From Lactococcus hircilactis (GTDB lineage: Bacteria; Bacillota; Bacilli; Lactobacillales; Streptococcaceae), in NCBI RefSeq assembly GCF_009601015.1, contig NZ_WITJ01000002.1, positions 150,022 to 214,021 on the forward strand: a stretch of DNA of 64,000 nt, given 5' to 3'. The notes under the pieces are model-generated. The model saw only the letters and a list, made by a program, of their open reading frames with translations, made no database searches and was not told where the DNA came from. A program made the translations under genes and the position numbers. This document shows positions 25,887 through 34,226 of the stretch, in pieces (positions within the stretch are counted from its first letter, which is position 1; each line of letters starts with the position of its first letter).

Positions 25887-26423
25887 ATGTCAAATTCTAA
25901 AGTTTTGTCACTTGCTGAAACAGCTATTTTTGTGGCATTAGCCCTTATTTTGAGCCTATTTTCTATTAATTATGCTCAAACCTTTTATATGGAACTCACG
26001 GTTATCCCGCTGCTTTTACTGGCCATTCGAAGAGGATTAGCGTGGGGATTAGTGGCAGGTTTGCTTTATGGCTTATTGGCCATTGTTCTAGGTGAGGTGA
26101 CTCCACTTAGTTTTGCTCAAGGATTTTTGGAGTATATTATTGCTCCCATTTCTTTAGGACTTGCTGGAATCTTTCACACCAAAAATGGATCCACCTTTAA
26201 AACTGTGATTTATGCAACACTACTTGGTGTTTTTGTGAAATATTTCTTTCATTTTATTGCTGGAATCATTTTTTGGGGACAATATGCTTGGAAAGGATGG
26301 TCCGCATGGCTTTATTCGCTTGTAACACAAGGACTTTCAGGAATTTTAACCGCATTAGCTGCATTGATCATTTTAGGTTTAATTTATAAGGCCAGTCCAA
26401 AATTATTTGTGGTGAATCGATAA
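25887..26423 (+). CDS. thiT: ThiT, thiamine-specific S-component of an ECF transporter
   Basis: Thiamine-binding membrane protein of 178 residues with about six helices, which docks on the shared EcfAA'T module encoded elsewhere. The C-terminal KYFFHFIAGIIFWGQYAWKGW carries the Trp/Tyr/His-rich thiamine pocket seen in the L. lactis ThiT structure, and LAIRRGLAWGLVAGLLYG is the ThiT helix pair. The start at 25887 follows AAGGAG and is downstream of a TPP riboswitch, which independently supports thiamine as the substrate. Confidence 0.95.
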   Translation: MSNSKVLSLAETAIFVALALILSLFSINYAQTFYMELTVIPLLLLAIRRGLAWGLVAGLLYGLLAIVLGEVTPLSFAQGFLEYIIAPISLGLAGIFHTKNGSTFKTVIYATLLGVFVKYFFHFIAGIIFWGQYAWKGWSAWLYSLVTQGLSGILTALAALIILGLIYKASPKLFVVNR

Positions 26424-26424
26424 G

Positions 26425-26450
26425 AAATCTGCGTTAATCGCAGATTTTTT
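26425..26450 (+). terminator. thiT terminator
   Basis: AAATCTGCG pairs with CGCAGATTT around TTAAT, followed by T residues. It isolates thiT from the next gene. Confidence 0.85.
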
Positions 26451-26463
26451 CTTTCATTTGGTT

Positions 26464-26476
26464 TATAATACATTTA
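26464..26476 (+). promoter_or_regulatory. -10 box placed for a leaderless mRNA (YbaK-like gene)
   Basis: A perfect TATAAT ends 6 bases before the ATG at 26476. No Shine-Dalgarno exists between the thiT terminator and the ATG. The -35 region is poor, so this is the weakest of the leaderless candidates. Confidence 0.45.
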
Positions 26477-26955
26477 TGGCAAAAAAACAAAAAATTAAAA
26501 AAACATTAGTAGAACAAATTCTGGATAAAGCGAATCTTCCCTATCTCAGTTTATCACTCAACGCACTGGAAGAAAAAACCTTACCAGCAGGAATTGAGCG
26601 AAGTGATATCTACAAAACACTCGCATTAATCGGAGATAAAACTGGCCCCATCGTAGGCATTTTACCTTTAACAGAGCATTTATCTGAAAAAAAATTAGCA
26701 AAAATTTCTGGAAATAAGAAAATTTCGATGATTCCTCAAAAAGAGCTACAAAAAACGACTGGTTATATTCATGGGGCGAACAATCCTGTCGGCATTTGGC
26801 AAAATAAAAAATTCCCGATTTACATTGATCATCTCGCTAAATCGCGCGCTTTTATCATCGTTTCTGCAGGGGAAGTCGGACGTAGCGTTTCAATCAACCC
26901 AATCGCACTTGCTGAATTTGTTCATGCACAATTTGTCGAATTACGGGAAGCGTAA
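26476..26955 (+). CDS. YbaK/EbsC-family aminoacyl-tRNA deacylase
   Basis: Cys-tRNA(Pro)-type editing protein of 159 residues that would hydrolyse mischarged tRNA. The family core is present: KTLALIGDKTGPIVGILPLTEHLSEKKLAKISGNKKISMIPQKELQKTTGYIHGANNPVGI, where the conserved Lys binds substrate, and ending FVHAQFVELRE. The ATG at 26476 starts MAKKQKIKKT; an in-frame codon at 26458 lies within the promoter. No ribosome site is seen and TATAAT sits just upstream, so the mRNA may be leaderless. Confidence 0.88.
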   Translation: MAKKQKIKKTLVEQILDKANLPYLSLSLNALEEKTLPAGIERSDIYKTLALIGDKTGPIVGILPLTEHLSEKKLAKISGNKKISMIPQKELQKTTGYIHGANNPVGIWQNKKFPIYIDHLAKSRAFIIVSAGEVGRSVSINPIALAEFVHAQFVELREA

Positions 26956-27013
26956 AATTTAAGCTTCATTTGTAGTGCTTCTCACTTCTTCCCTCTCACT
27001 AAAAGGAGCTTTT

Positions 27014-27565
27014 ATGCGACTTCAAAAAACATATTCATTGACCTTGATTGCGATTGGAGCAGCAATTATTGCTGTTTTATCTCCATTTACTCTCCCTATA
27101 GGCACAGTTCCTGTGACCTTACAGACCCTTGCTGTTGGACTTGTTGCCACTGTCTTAAAAGCGCGTGAAACTTTTTTTGCCGTCTTACTTTATTTGATTT
27201 TAGGAAGTATTGGACTTCCTGTTTTTGCTGGAGGAAGTGCTGGGGTAATGACGTTTTTCAGTCCTACTGGAGGATATTTATTGGCCTTTTTGTTTGGTGG
27301 AACCTTGATTTCATTTGGCCTTCAACGTGTTTCTTATCGTCCTCTTTTTGCTTTTGTCGTTAATATTGTAGGTCATTTATTAATGCTATTTCTAGGTGCG
27401 ATGTGGTTAAAACTCATCACTCATACTTCTTTAAAAACAGCGCTAATCCTTGGATTCACTCCTTTTATTGTTGTTGAGATTGTAAAAGCGATTATTGTGA
27501 CGATTTTAGGACTGGCTTTGATTCGCGCACTGTCACATACTCATCAATACTTTACAAAAATGTAA
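27014..27565 (+). CDS. bioY: BioY, biotin-specific S-component of an ECF transporter
   Basis: Biotin uptake protein of 183 residues with six helices. BioY signatures: PIGTVPVTLQTLAVGLVATVL near residue 28, ILGSIGLPVFAGGSAGVMTFFSPTGGYLLAF near 65. The start at 27014 is set by AAAGGAG. It lies 58 bases after the YbaK-like gene and 448 bases past the thiT terminator, so two vitamin S-components are close together. It would use the same energising module as ThiT. No BirA site was recognised. Confidence 0.92.
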   Translation: MRLQKTYSLTLIAIGAAIIAVLSPFTLPIGTVPVTLQTLAVGLVATVLKARETFFAVLLYLILGSIGLPVFAGGSAGVMTFFSPTGGYLLAFLFGGTLISFGLQRVSYRPLFAFVVNIVGHLLMLFLGAMWLKLITHTSLKTALILGFTPFIVVEIVKAIIVTILGLALIRALSHTHQYFTKM

Positions 27566-27579
27566 AAAACAGCTACAAT
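27551..27579 (+). promoter_or_regulatory. Promoter for a leaderless DUF3397 mRNA
   Basis: TTTACA, a 17-base spacer and TACAAT; the -10 ends 6 bases before the ATG at 27586, so the transcript should begin at or within a base or two of the start codon. It overlaps the end of bioY. Confidence 0.7.
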
Positions 27580-27585
27580 AATAAC

Positions 27586-27942
27586 ATGTTACCAAAGATT
27601 ATCGTCGCGCTGTACCCAATTTTGGTATTTATTGCGCTTGTATTTATTTTTAAATTCTTCAGAATCCGTCCTTTAACACATCGGCGGCTCAAAATTCCTG
27701 ATGTTTACACTGTTTTTCTCGTGATTGGATTGCAGATGTTTGGGCATCACCTTTCTAGTATTAGTATTTTACCCTATTATTTTTTGATCATTTCAGGACT
27801 TGCACTGGTGATTTTAATGCTCGATTTGCTCTATTATCATACCTTTAGGACAAGGACATTTTTTAAACTCTGGTGGCGCATCACGTTTATTATCACGTTC
27901 GTCATTTATTGTGCTTTTGCTATTTTCCTTTTGATCAATTAA
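27586..27942 (+). CDS. DUF3397-family small membrane protein
   Basis: Protein of 118 residues with four hydrophobic segments (about 5-23, 40-58, 63-81, 95-117). The motif HRRLKIPDVYTVFLVIGLQMFGHHLSS is typical of DUF3397, small membrane proteins of lactic acid bacteria with no assigned function. No Shine-Dalgarno precedes the ATG and a good promoter ends 6 bases upstream, predicting leaderless translation. Confidence 0.8.
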   Translation: MLPKIIVALYPILVFIALVFIFKFFRIRPLTHRRLKIPDVYTVFLVIGLQMFGHHLSSISILPYYFLIISGLALVILMLDLLYYHTFRTRTFFKLWWRITFIITFVIYCAFAIFLLIN

Positions 27943-27975
27943 AAAACATAAATGCTTCATTTTGGAAGCATTTTT
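27943..27975. terminator. Bidirectional terminator between DUF3397 and ABC exporter genes
   Basis: AAATGCTTC pairs with GAAGCATTT around a 6-base loop and is flanked by A and T runs on both sides, serving two converging genes. Confidence 0.85.
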
Positions 27976-29687
27976 TAATCAAATTGTTCCTGATACAAAC
28001 TCGCATAATCACTATTTTTCAATAAGTTTTCATGAGCATCAAAGCCGATTACCCTTCCATCTTTCAAATAAAGTACCTTGTCAGCAAGTTTAACAGAGGT
28101 CATTCGATGTGTAATCCAAATGACCGTTTTCCCTGATGCAAGCTCCATTAATTTTCGATAAAGTTGTTTTTCTGATTGAACATCCAATGCACTATTAGCC
28201 TCATCAAAAAGATAAAGTTCCGCATTTTCTTTATAAAATGCTCTAGCAATCGCCAATTTTTGCCATTGTCCACCCGATAAATCCGTACCAGCAAACTCCT
28301 TTCCTAACTGAGTCTCAGACGTAAATTCTGCTAAACCTGAAAAATCAAGTGCTTTTTCAACTTCTCCCATCTTTCCAAAAGAAATAGAATCTCCAATTGA
28401 AAACTTAAATTTAGAAAAATCCTGAAAAACAGGCGCAATTTTTCCCCAATATGACTCTTGCTTAATTTCTCGTAAATCTACATTATTAATCAAAATCTTG
28501 CCTTTTGTTGGAACAAATAAATCAGCTAAAAGTTTTAACAAGGTTGACTTTCCTGAACCATTTTGCCCTACAATCGCAATTTTTTCTCCCTTTTTAATTT
28601 CAAGAGAAATACCACACAAACTAGCTCTTTTTTCATTGGGATAGAAAAACATTATATTTTCTAACTTTATCTGATTAATTTCACTAATTTTTATATTACC
28701 AGACTTATCAAAAGAACGTTTCATCAGTTTTAAGTATTTTTCTAACCACATCAAAGTATCATAAAGTAAGTCGGATTCTTCGACCAGACCATTTGAGGCC
28801 GAAATCGCTGCAACCAAACTTGATGCGAAACCAACGATAATTCCGATAGACAAAGTCCCCGAACGAACTTGAAAAATTAAATATATAAATGAAAATGCAG
28901 ATACAAGAGAACTCACAATAATGAAAGCCAACGCAATCCCAAATTGCCGTAAGCGAACACGATTTTCTTCCTTGTGTACACTGTAAAAAAGTGTCCAATA
29001 ACGTTTTTTCAAAAAGTTAAAAACGTTGAAAAGGCGAGCCTCTTTAGCATAATCTCGATTTAAGGCAATCTCAAGAAGATAATTCATTTTTCGCGCTTCG
29101 GGACGTCTTGTGACCAAAGTTTCAAAGGCTTCTTGTTGAATACGATAATGAATCAAACTTTGTGGTACCAAAACGATAATAATTGCCAACGGCAACCACC
29201 AAGTATAGTTGAACAGTAAAATAAGCAAAGAAAGTAAGGAAATAATATAACGCACATTTGAAAGTGTAAAAACAATTAGATTCACTGGGCGCCATGAAAG
29301 TTCGCTCCGAACAGTTTCTACATCATTATAAAACTCGGCATCTTCAAAAACTTCTAAATTTTTGATTTCAGAGGATTTTTCAATCAATTTTTGATTAATA
29401 TTAGCAATCAGTATATCTGTTAAATAACCTGAAATGGCCGTTGTTGCAGGTGGAATTATATTTGAAATTAAGAGCAATACAGCCCAAAAAATTCCCCAAC
29501 TCATCGAAAAGGCCGAACCTTTGGTCAGTTCGGTCGTTACTTTTTGAATAGAAAAAATAATTCCTGTCGGCACAAGGGCCTCAATTGGGACCAAGATGAC
29601 AAGGATAAAAGTTCCCCATTTACTAGCTTTCGCAAAAGTTCTTAATCCTTCAAAAAGTAACAAAAAATATGATTTGAATTTTTTCAT
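27975..29687 (-). CDS. ABC exporter, membrane domain fused to ATPase
   Basis: Half-transporter of 570 residues: about six N-terminal helices, then an ATPase domain with Walker A GQNGSGKST, signature LSGGQWQKLAIAR, Walker B LYLFDEANSALD and switch His in WITHRMTS. It lacks a C39 peptidase domain, so it is not a processing bacteriocin exporter of that type; the overall style is that of lantibiotic/peptide exporters without peptidase. I start at 29687 (MKKFKSYF) because GGAG precedes it. It is AT-rich and lies downstream of two MFS genes on the same strand. The substrate is unknown. Confidence 0.82.
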   Translation of the reverse strand: MKKFKSYFLLLFEGLRTFAKASKWGTFILVILVPIEALVPTGIIFSIQKVTTELTKGSAFSMSWGIFWAVLLLISNIIPPATTAISGYLTDILIANINQKLIEKSSEIKNLEVFEDAEFYNDVETVRSELSWRPVNLIVFTLSNVRYIISLLSLLILLFNYTWWLPLAIIIVLVPQSLIHYRIQQEAFETLVTRRPEARKMNYLLEIALNRDYAKEARLFNVFNFLKKRYWTLFYSVHKEENRVRLRQFGIALAFIIVSSLVSAFSFIYLIFQVRSGTLSIGIIVGFASSLVAAISASNGLVEESDLLYDTLMWLEKYLKLMKRSFDKSGNIKISEINQIKLENIMFFYPNEKRASLCGISLEIKKGEKIAIVGQNGSGKSTLLKLLADLFVPTKGKILINNVDLREIKQESYWGKIAPVFQDFSKFKFSIGDSISFGKMGEVEKALDFSGLAEFTSETQLGKEFAGTDLSGGQWQKLAIARAFYKENAELYLFDEANSALDVQSEKQLYRKLMELASGKTVIWITHRMTSVKLADKVLYLKDGRVIGFDAHENLLKNSDYASLYQEQFD

Positions 29688-29712
29688 ACTATCTCCAGTT
29701 TCATCTAAAAAC

Positions 29713-29772
29713 TTAATAAACATAATTTGCCTTATCCACTCTATCCACAAAATAAAATCCGACTAATAATAT
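29713..29772 (-). pseudogene. Fragment of a third MFS gene (C-terminal ~19 codons)
   Basis: One frame reads ILLVGFYFVDRVDKANYVY followed by a stop, nearly identical to the end of the MFS protein at 31057 (LLVGFYFVDRADKKDYIY). No matching coding sequence continues upstream, so this is the tail of a deleted or recombined paralogue lying just before the ABC exporter gene. Confidence 0.75.
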
Positions 29773-29830
29773 ACATCAAATTTGAATTATTTAATTAATT
29801 TACTAAAGATTGACTGAAAAAGGCAGCTCT

Positions 29831-31015
29831 TTAGTTTATTCTCTTACAAACTTTTTTGTAGAGTAGCATACAGAAAATTATTGAAACAAACATAGCCACT
29901 GCTATTGAAAGTAAAGCATTAAAATTGGTAATATGAGCCGAGAAGTTTGGAATTACACCAACAATCACAACAAACATCCCTCCAATAAACTTATCAATAC
30001 TTGAGCTAACCGTATATATTTGAGCTAGCTCATAAGAATTTAAATGATTTTGTCGATAGTTGGTTTCAGATATACCCATAACCGTTTGTCCAATAGCAAG
30101 ACAAATATAACTAATAATTATCATAATTAAATTTCTAGAATTTCCAAAAAATAATAGATACAGGATATAAAGAAATAACCCCATTCCATAACTAAAATAA
30201 ATATTTTTAAACTCTTTTTTAAAGCTAATTATAAAGCTTGTTAATAAAAAAATGACGGCTAAAAAAGAAAGTAAATAAGAGTAAACTTGACTACTAATTC
30301 CAAGAGTTTTAGTGATAAATATCACTTCATAGGCATCAAAAATTAGTCCTAAAGTTCCCGTAATCAGCGAAGTAATAAACATATTAAATATGAACCTGTC
30401 TTTCATAACTATCTTGAAATCCTTAAAAAAACTAAAAGAAGTCCTTTTTTTCTTTTTATTGTTTTCTTCTGTCTTAAACTTAGTAAGCTCTTTGGGAAGT
30501 AAAAATAATAAAGAAGCGCCAATACATAAAAGGAAAGCATAAATGAAAAAAAGAATATTCTCATTTACATTTAAAAATATCCCCACAAATAACGGGGCTA
30601 TAAAGTAAGAAATAGAACCAATTGACGTATAAAGAGAATAAAATTTAATTAGTTTTTCCTTTGATACTACCTTTGGAGTTATTGAGTAAATTGTACTATT
30701 AAAAATGACATTAATCGTTTCAATGAGAAAAACAATTGGTAAAATCCCATAACTCCTTTTAAAAAATATAATCAACAAAATTAACATTGCTTTTAAAATT
30801 TCAAGCATTATCAAAAATATTTTTTTATTTAATATATTTATATAAGAATTAATTTTAACTGAAAACAAAGCCGCAATTGCTTTAATCAACCAAAAAAACA
30901 TCACCAAATGTACAGATATTTGAGCAAGAATAATATTAAGTAGGATGCTATACCCATATTCTGAAATGAGCGAAATAAACCTATTGGACAATAAAACAGC
31001 GAAATACTTATTCAA
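29831..31015 (-). CDS. MFS efflux-type transporter, AT-rich
   Basis: Membrane protein of 394 residues with about twelve helices in two halves joined by a Lys/Glu-rich loop (FKTEENNKKKKRTSF, near 180). The overall layout resembles the DHA3 drug-exporter branch (MefA/enterobactin-exporter-like), but motifs are weak. Codon use is strikingly AT-rich (many AAA, ATT, TTT), unlike neighbours such as murA or pepN. It follows the MFS gene at 31057 by about 40 bases and precedes the ABC exporter. A self-protection or export function is a guess. Confidence 0.72.
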   Translation of the reverse strand: MNKYFAVLLSNRFISLISEYGYSILLNIILAQISVHLVMFFWLIKAIAALFSVKINSYINILNKKIFLIMLEILKAMLILLIIFFKRSYGILPIVFLIETINVIFNSTIYSITPKVVSKEKLIKFYSLYTSIGSISYFIAPLFVGIFLNVNENILFFIYAFLLCIGASLLFLLPKELTKFKTEENNKKKKRTSFSFFKDFKIVMKDRFIFNMFITSLITGTLGLIFDAYEVIFITKTLGISSQVYSYLLSFLAVIFLLTSFIISFKKEFKNIYFSYGMGLFLYILYLLFFGNSRNLIMIIISYICLAIGQTVMGISETNYRQNHLNSYELAQIYTVSSSIDKFIGGMFVVIVGVIPNFSAHITNFNALLSIAVAMFVSIIFCMLLYKKVCKRIN

Positions 31016-31056
31016 TCCTCCTCCCTTCTAACATAAAACAAACTCTTTTAAAAAAT

Positions 31057-32295
31057 TTAGTAAATATAATCCTTCTTATCGGCTCTGTCAACAAAATAAA
31101 ATCCAACCAATAGTACCCCAAACATCAAAAATGAAGAAAATAAGTAAATCCAGTTTCCTGAAAAATTATCAAATAATACTCCATAAAACATCAAACCAAG
31201 TGGTGAAAGAATTTGGGCAGAAGTATCTATAATAGAGAACGCTCTACCCTGTATATTTTCAGGAATATTGTTTTGAGCAAAAGTCATCATGGGTACTCTG
31301 GAAAATCCTAACCCCAAACCCATAAATAACATCAGTATCGATAGAATGACCACTGTAAAAATCATCTGCTTCATCAAAAAACTTATAACGATTCCAAATG
31401 AAAAGATAGCAAAGGCACAAGAAAAGTATGAAATCTTCAGCAATTTAAAAAGTTGAAATTTAGGCAATTTTTGTACCAATAAACTACTCAATACAATCCC
31501 AAGAGGAAAACTAAGCTGAACAATTCCGAGAATCACTGTATTTCCCTGATAGTTTTTATTTAAAATAAACGGAATTCCAACATTGATAGAACCCAATAAA
31601 AAGTTAAGAACAATCATGATAGAAACAATGATCATTACAACGTATTTTTTATTTAAAATCTTTAAAACTTTTTTGTATGAAGTTCTTTCAACACCAGTAT
31701 TCTCTTTTTCTTCAATCGTCGTATCAAACCTCTCAAAATTTAATTGAAATACGAGCAAAACAACAAGAGCTTCACAAACTATTTCAATCCATGAAAAAGC
31801 TCTTACTGAGATAAACGTAAAAACAAAACCAGCAACTGCTGGGGAAATAATGGCAAATAAGGCTCCAATCCCTTGTTCAATTCCATTTATCTTTGACATT
31901 TCAGTTTTATTATCTGATAGTGACTTTACAGAAGCATACATTGTAATTGAAAATAATAAATCCCCCAAATTAAGACCAATAGAAAAAAGGATATAGACTA
32001 TTAAACCATGAAAAGGCTGCAAAATAAAACTCAGTAAGATAAACACACTAAATACTTGAGCAATCAGAAGCAATCGTTTATGGTTATATCGATCAACAAT
32101 TATTCCGATTAAAGGCATAGCAATAAGCATTGCAAGGGAAGATACTGTGGACAATAATGCAAATTGAGAAGCCTGGTGAGTTTCTTTTAAAACTGTCCAT
32201 GAAATCATAAAAGTCAACGTACCACTTGCCAAATTTCCAAAAAGAAACATCAAAAAAATCATTAATAGCTTATTTTTTATAAAGTATTTTTTCAT
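31057..32295 (-). CDS. MFS efflux-type transporter (DHA3/MefA-like)
   Basis: Membrane protein of 412 residues with twelve predicted helices. The loop motif GIIVDRYNHKRLL near residue 65 is MFS motif A (G-x-x-x-D-R-x-x-x-K-R), and the second-half segment FAQNNIPENIQGRAFSIIDTSAQILSPLGLM is typical of DHA3 exporters (macrolide/siderophore efflux group). AGGAGGAATT precedes the ATG. It is the first gene of a three-gene AT-rich operon with a promoter at 32412-32440. Confidence 0.82.
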   Translation of the reverse strand: MKKYFIKNKLLMIFLMFLFGNLASGTLTFMISWTVLKETHQASQFALLSTVSSLAMLIAMPLIGIIVDRYNHKRLLLIAQVFSVFILLSFILQPFHGLIVYILFSIGLNLGDLLFSITMYASVKSLSDNKTEMSKINGIEQGIGALFAIISPAVAGFVFTFISVRAFSWIEIVCEALVVLLVFQLNFERFDTTIEEKENTGVERTSYKKVLKILNKKYVVMIIVSIMIVLNFLLGSINVGIPFILNKNYQGNTVILGIVQLSFPLGIVLSSLLVQKLPKFQLFKLLKISYFSCAFAIFSFGIVISFLMKQMIFTVVILSILMLFMGLGLGFSRVPMMTFAQNNIPENIQGRAFSIIDTSAQILSPLGLMFYGVLFDNFSGNWIYLFSSFLMFGVLLVGFYFVDRADKKDYIY

Positions 32296-32411
32296 AATTC
32301 CTCCTATGATTAATCCTTGATATCCTTTTGTCTACTCGTTCTAAATGATTTATCAAAACGGAATATCCATTAACTCAGGAAAAATGTTCAAATATTCAAA
32401 CTCTTTACACA

Positions 32412-32440
32412 ATTATAGAACTTTTCGAACTTTTGCTCAA
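32412..32440 (-). promoter_or_regulatory. Promoter of the MFS-MFS-ABC operon
   Basis: On the minus strand TTGAGC, a 17-base spacer and TATAAT. The spacer contains two AAAGTTC direct repeats that may be an operator. The leader to the ATG is about 110 bases and shows no recognised RNA element. Confidence 0.6.
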
Positions 32441-32516
32441 TACGCTTAAATTACAAAACATTCAACATTCAGCTTTATAACTTTTGTTATTTTATTAGAA
32501 TGAGATTTTTTGTAAT

Positions 32517-32545
32517 AAAAAATCCTGAATTATTAGGATTTTTTT
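32517..32545 (-). terminator. ydbC terminator
   Basis: AAAAAATCCT pairs with AGGATTTTTT around an 8-base loop, with T-runs on both strands. Confidence 0.85.
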
Positions 32546-32550
32546 ACAGT

Positions 32551-32766
32551 CTATTTATTGCTTAGCTCTTTTAACAGCACAGCAAATTCTTCATTTGTTA
32601 ATGTGATGCCTTTTCCCATCTTTGTGTGATCTGGTGACCATTGGCGAAGGTCGTATTTAGCTTGTGCATCGTTCCATGAGACACGGTTTAATTCTTTTGT
32701 CCATCCTTTTGGATTTTCAGAGAGCGTGATGAGATGCTCGACGATTTCAAATTTTAATTCTGCCAT
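32551..32766 (-). CDS. ydbC: YdbC-type PC4-like single-stranded DNA-binding protein
   Basis: Protein of 71 residues matching the DUF2128/YdbC family: MAELKFEIVEHLITLSENPKGWTKELNRVSWNDAQAKYDLRQWSPDHTKMGKGITLTNEEF. The L. lactis member was shown structurally to have a PC4-like fold and to bind single-stranded DNA. The conserved W/R/K face (NRVSWN, YDLRQW) is retained. AAGGAGAAAA precedes the ATG. It is monocistronic, with its own terminator, downstream of murA. Confidence 0.87.
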   Translation of the reverse strand: MAELKFEIVEHLITLSENPKGWTKELNRVSWNDAQAKYDLRQWSPDHTKMGKGITLTNEEFAVLLKELSNK

Positions 32767-32840
32767 TTTTCTCCTTTTCTAGCCAAGCTGAGTGGATGTC
32801 TTGACTTCTTATTATACGTCAAAAATGCTTATCAATCACT

Positions 32841-34106
32841 TTATGATTCAATAATTTTGATGTCAATTCCTAAGTTAGTCATTTTTTCAATGATATGCTC
32901 GTACCCTCGAAGGATGAACTCAATATTAGAAATTGTCGTCGTTCCTTTAGCAATCGCACCTGCGACGACTAAACTGGCACCTGCGCGAAGATCTGTTGCT
33001 TTGACTGGTGCTCCAATCAAAGTACTGGGTGCTTCATAAACAATTCTGTCATTAATGACAGAAATTTTTGCGCCCATTCGTGCCATTTCAGAAACGTGAT
33101 TCACGCGTTTTTCATAAATCGTATCCATAATCCAACCGCGCCCATTGGCGTGGAGTAAAAGTGGAGTGATGGGTTGTTGTAAATCCGTGGCAAAGCCTGG
33201 ATAGGGAACTGTTTTGATATTGACCGCTTTTAAGTGTTCAGACTTATGTATCTCTATGGAATCTTCACGAATGGTCATGCGAACGCCCATTTCTTCCAAT
33301 TTAGCAATGAAACTCTCTAAATGCTCAAAAATAACATTGTCAATCACAACTCCGTCTCCAATCGCAGCTGCAAGGGCAAGGTAAGTTCCTGCTTCGATGC
33401 GGTCAGGAATGACCGTGTGACGTGCGCCGTGCAACTGACTTTTCCCTTGAATCCGAATGACATCTGTCCCAGCACCGCGTACACGAGCTCCCATATTATT
33501 CAGTAATGTCGCCACATCAATAATTTCTGGCTCACGTGCCGCATTTTCAATCACAGTTATGCCGCTAGCTGTACTTGCTGCGAGCATTGTATTGATTGTC
33601 GCACCAACAGAAACCATGTCCATGTAAATTGTTGTGCCCTGAAGTTTTTCGTTTTTCGTTTCAAGATGCATTGCACTTTCTAAAAAGCTCATCTCAGCGC
33701 CTAAAGCTTCAAAAGCTTTGATGTGCAAATCAATTGGCCGAGGACCAAGATCACATCCTCCAGGAAGTCCCACTGTTGATTTTCCAAACCGTCCAAGCAT
33801 CGCACCATTGAAATAATAAGAAGCACGCAAAGAATTGATTTTTCCATAAGGAAGCGGCATGGATTTGACCGTCCGTGTATCAATCACAAGACTTCCTTCT
33901 TCTACGTTCCGCACCACTTTTGCTCCCATAATCTCCATGATTTCAATCAAGCTACTTACATCTGAAATATCAGGAACACCTTCTAATGTGACAATATCAT
34001 TTGCCAAAATCGTTGCAGGAATCAGCGCCACAACACTATTTTTTGCACCAGAAACTGTGACTTTCCCAGCAATGCGTTTCCCACCATTAATTACTATTTT
34101 TCTCAT
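32841..34106 (-). CDS. murA: UDP-N-acetylglucosamine 1-carboxyvinyltransferase (MurA)
   Basis: First committed enzyme of peptidoglycan synthesis, transferring enolpyruvate from PEP to UDP-GlcNAc; the target of fosfomycin. Length 421 matches. The N-terminal [10 protein letters not shown] holds the conserved Lys-Asn, and the catalytic cysteine is Cys118 in [15 protein letters not shown], so the enzyme should be fosfomycin-sensitive unless other changes exist. Firmicutes usually have two MurA paralogues; which one this is cannot be told. A palindrome variant lies in frame at 33047 (SVIND). Confidence 0.95.
   Translation of the reverse strand: MRKIVINGGKRIAGKVTVSGAKNSVVALIPATILANDIVTLEGVPDISDVSSLIEIMEIMGAKVVRNVEEGSLVIDTRTVKSMPLPYGKINSLRASYYFNGAMLGRFGKSTVGLPGGCDLGPRPIDLHIKAFEALGAEMSFLESAMHLETKNEKLQGTTIYMDMVSVGATINTMLAASTASGITVIENAAREPEIIDVATLLNNMGARVRGAGTDVIRIQGKSQLHGARHTVIPDRIEAGTYLALAAAIGDGVVIDNVIFEHLESFIAKLEEMGVRMTIREDSIEIHKSEHLKAVNIKTVPYPGFATDLQQPITPLLLHANGRGWIMDTIYEKRVNHVSEMARMGAKISVINDRIVYEAPSTLIGAPVKATDLRAGASLVVAGAIAKGTTTISNIEFILRGYEHIIEKMTNLGIDIKIIES
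33047..33060. repeat. Dispersed palindrome variant (TGTCATTAATGACA) inside murA
   Basis: Symmetrical variant with both arms altered at one position; encodes part of SVIND. Confidence 0.6.
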
Positions 34107-34195
34107 CTTTTTTCTCTACATTTATTGATTGTTAAATAATTACCAATCCTTATTCTATCATTTTCTCACACATTTTCATAGTTTGGCACAACAAA

Positions 34196-34225
34196 AAAAC
34201 GTTGTCAGTACTGACAGCGTTTTAT
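34196..34225 (-). terminator. APC permease terminator built on the dispersed palindrome
   Basis: The exact core TGTCAGTACTGACA (34203-34216) extended by ACG(C/T) arms and followed by seven T on the minus strand. Confidence 0.85.
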
Positions 34226-34226
34226 T

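Noticed and set aside
27975..32295. Bacteriocin production locus
   Set aside because: No precursor peptide with a GG leader, no C39 peptidase domain and no modification enzyme is visible in or around the three exporter genes.
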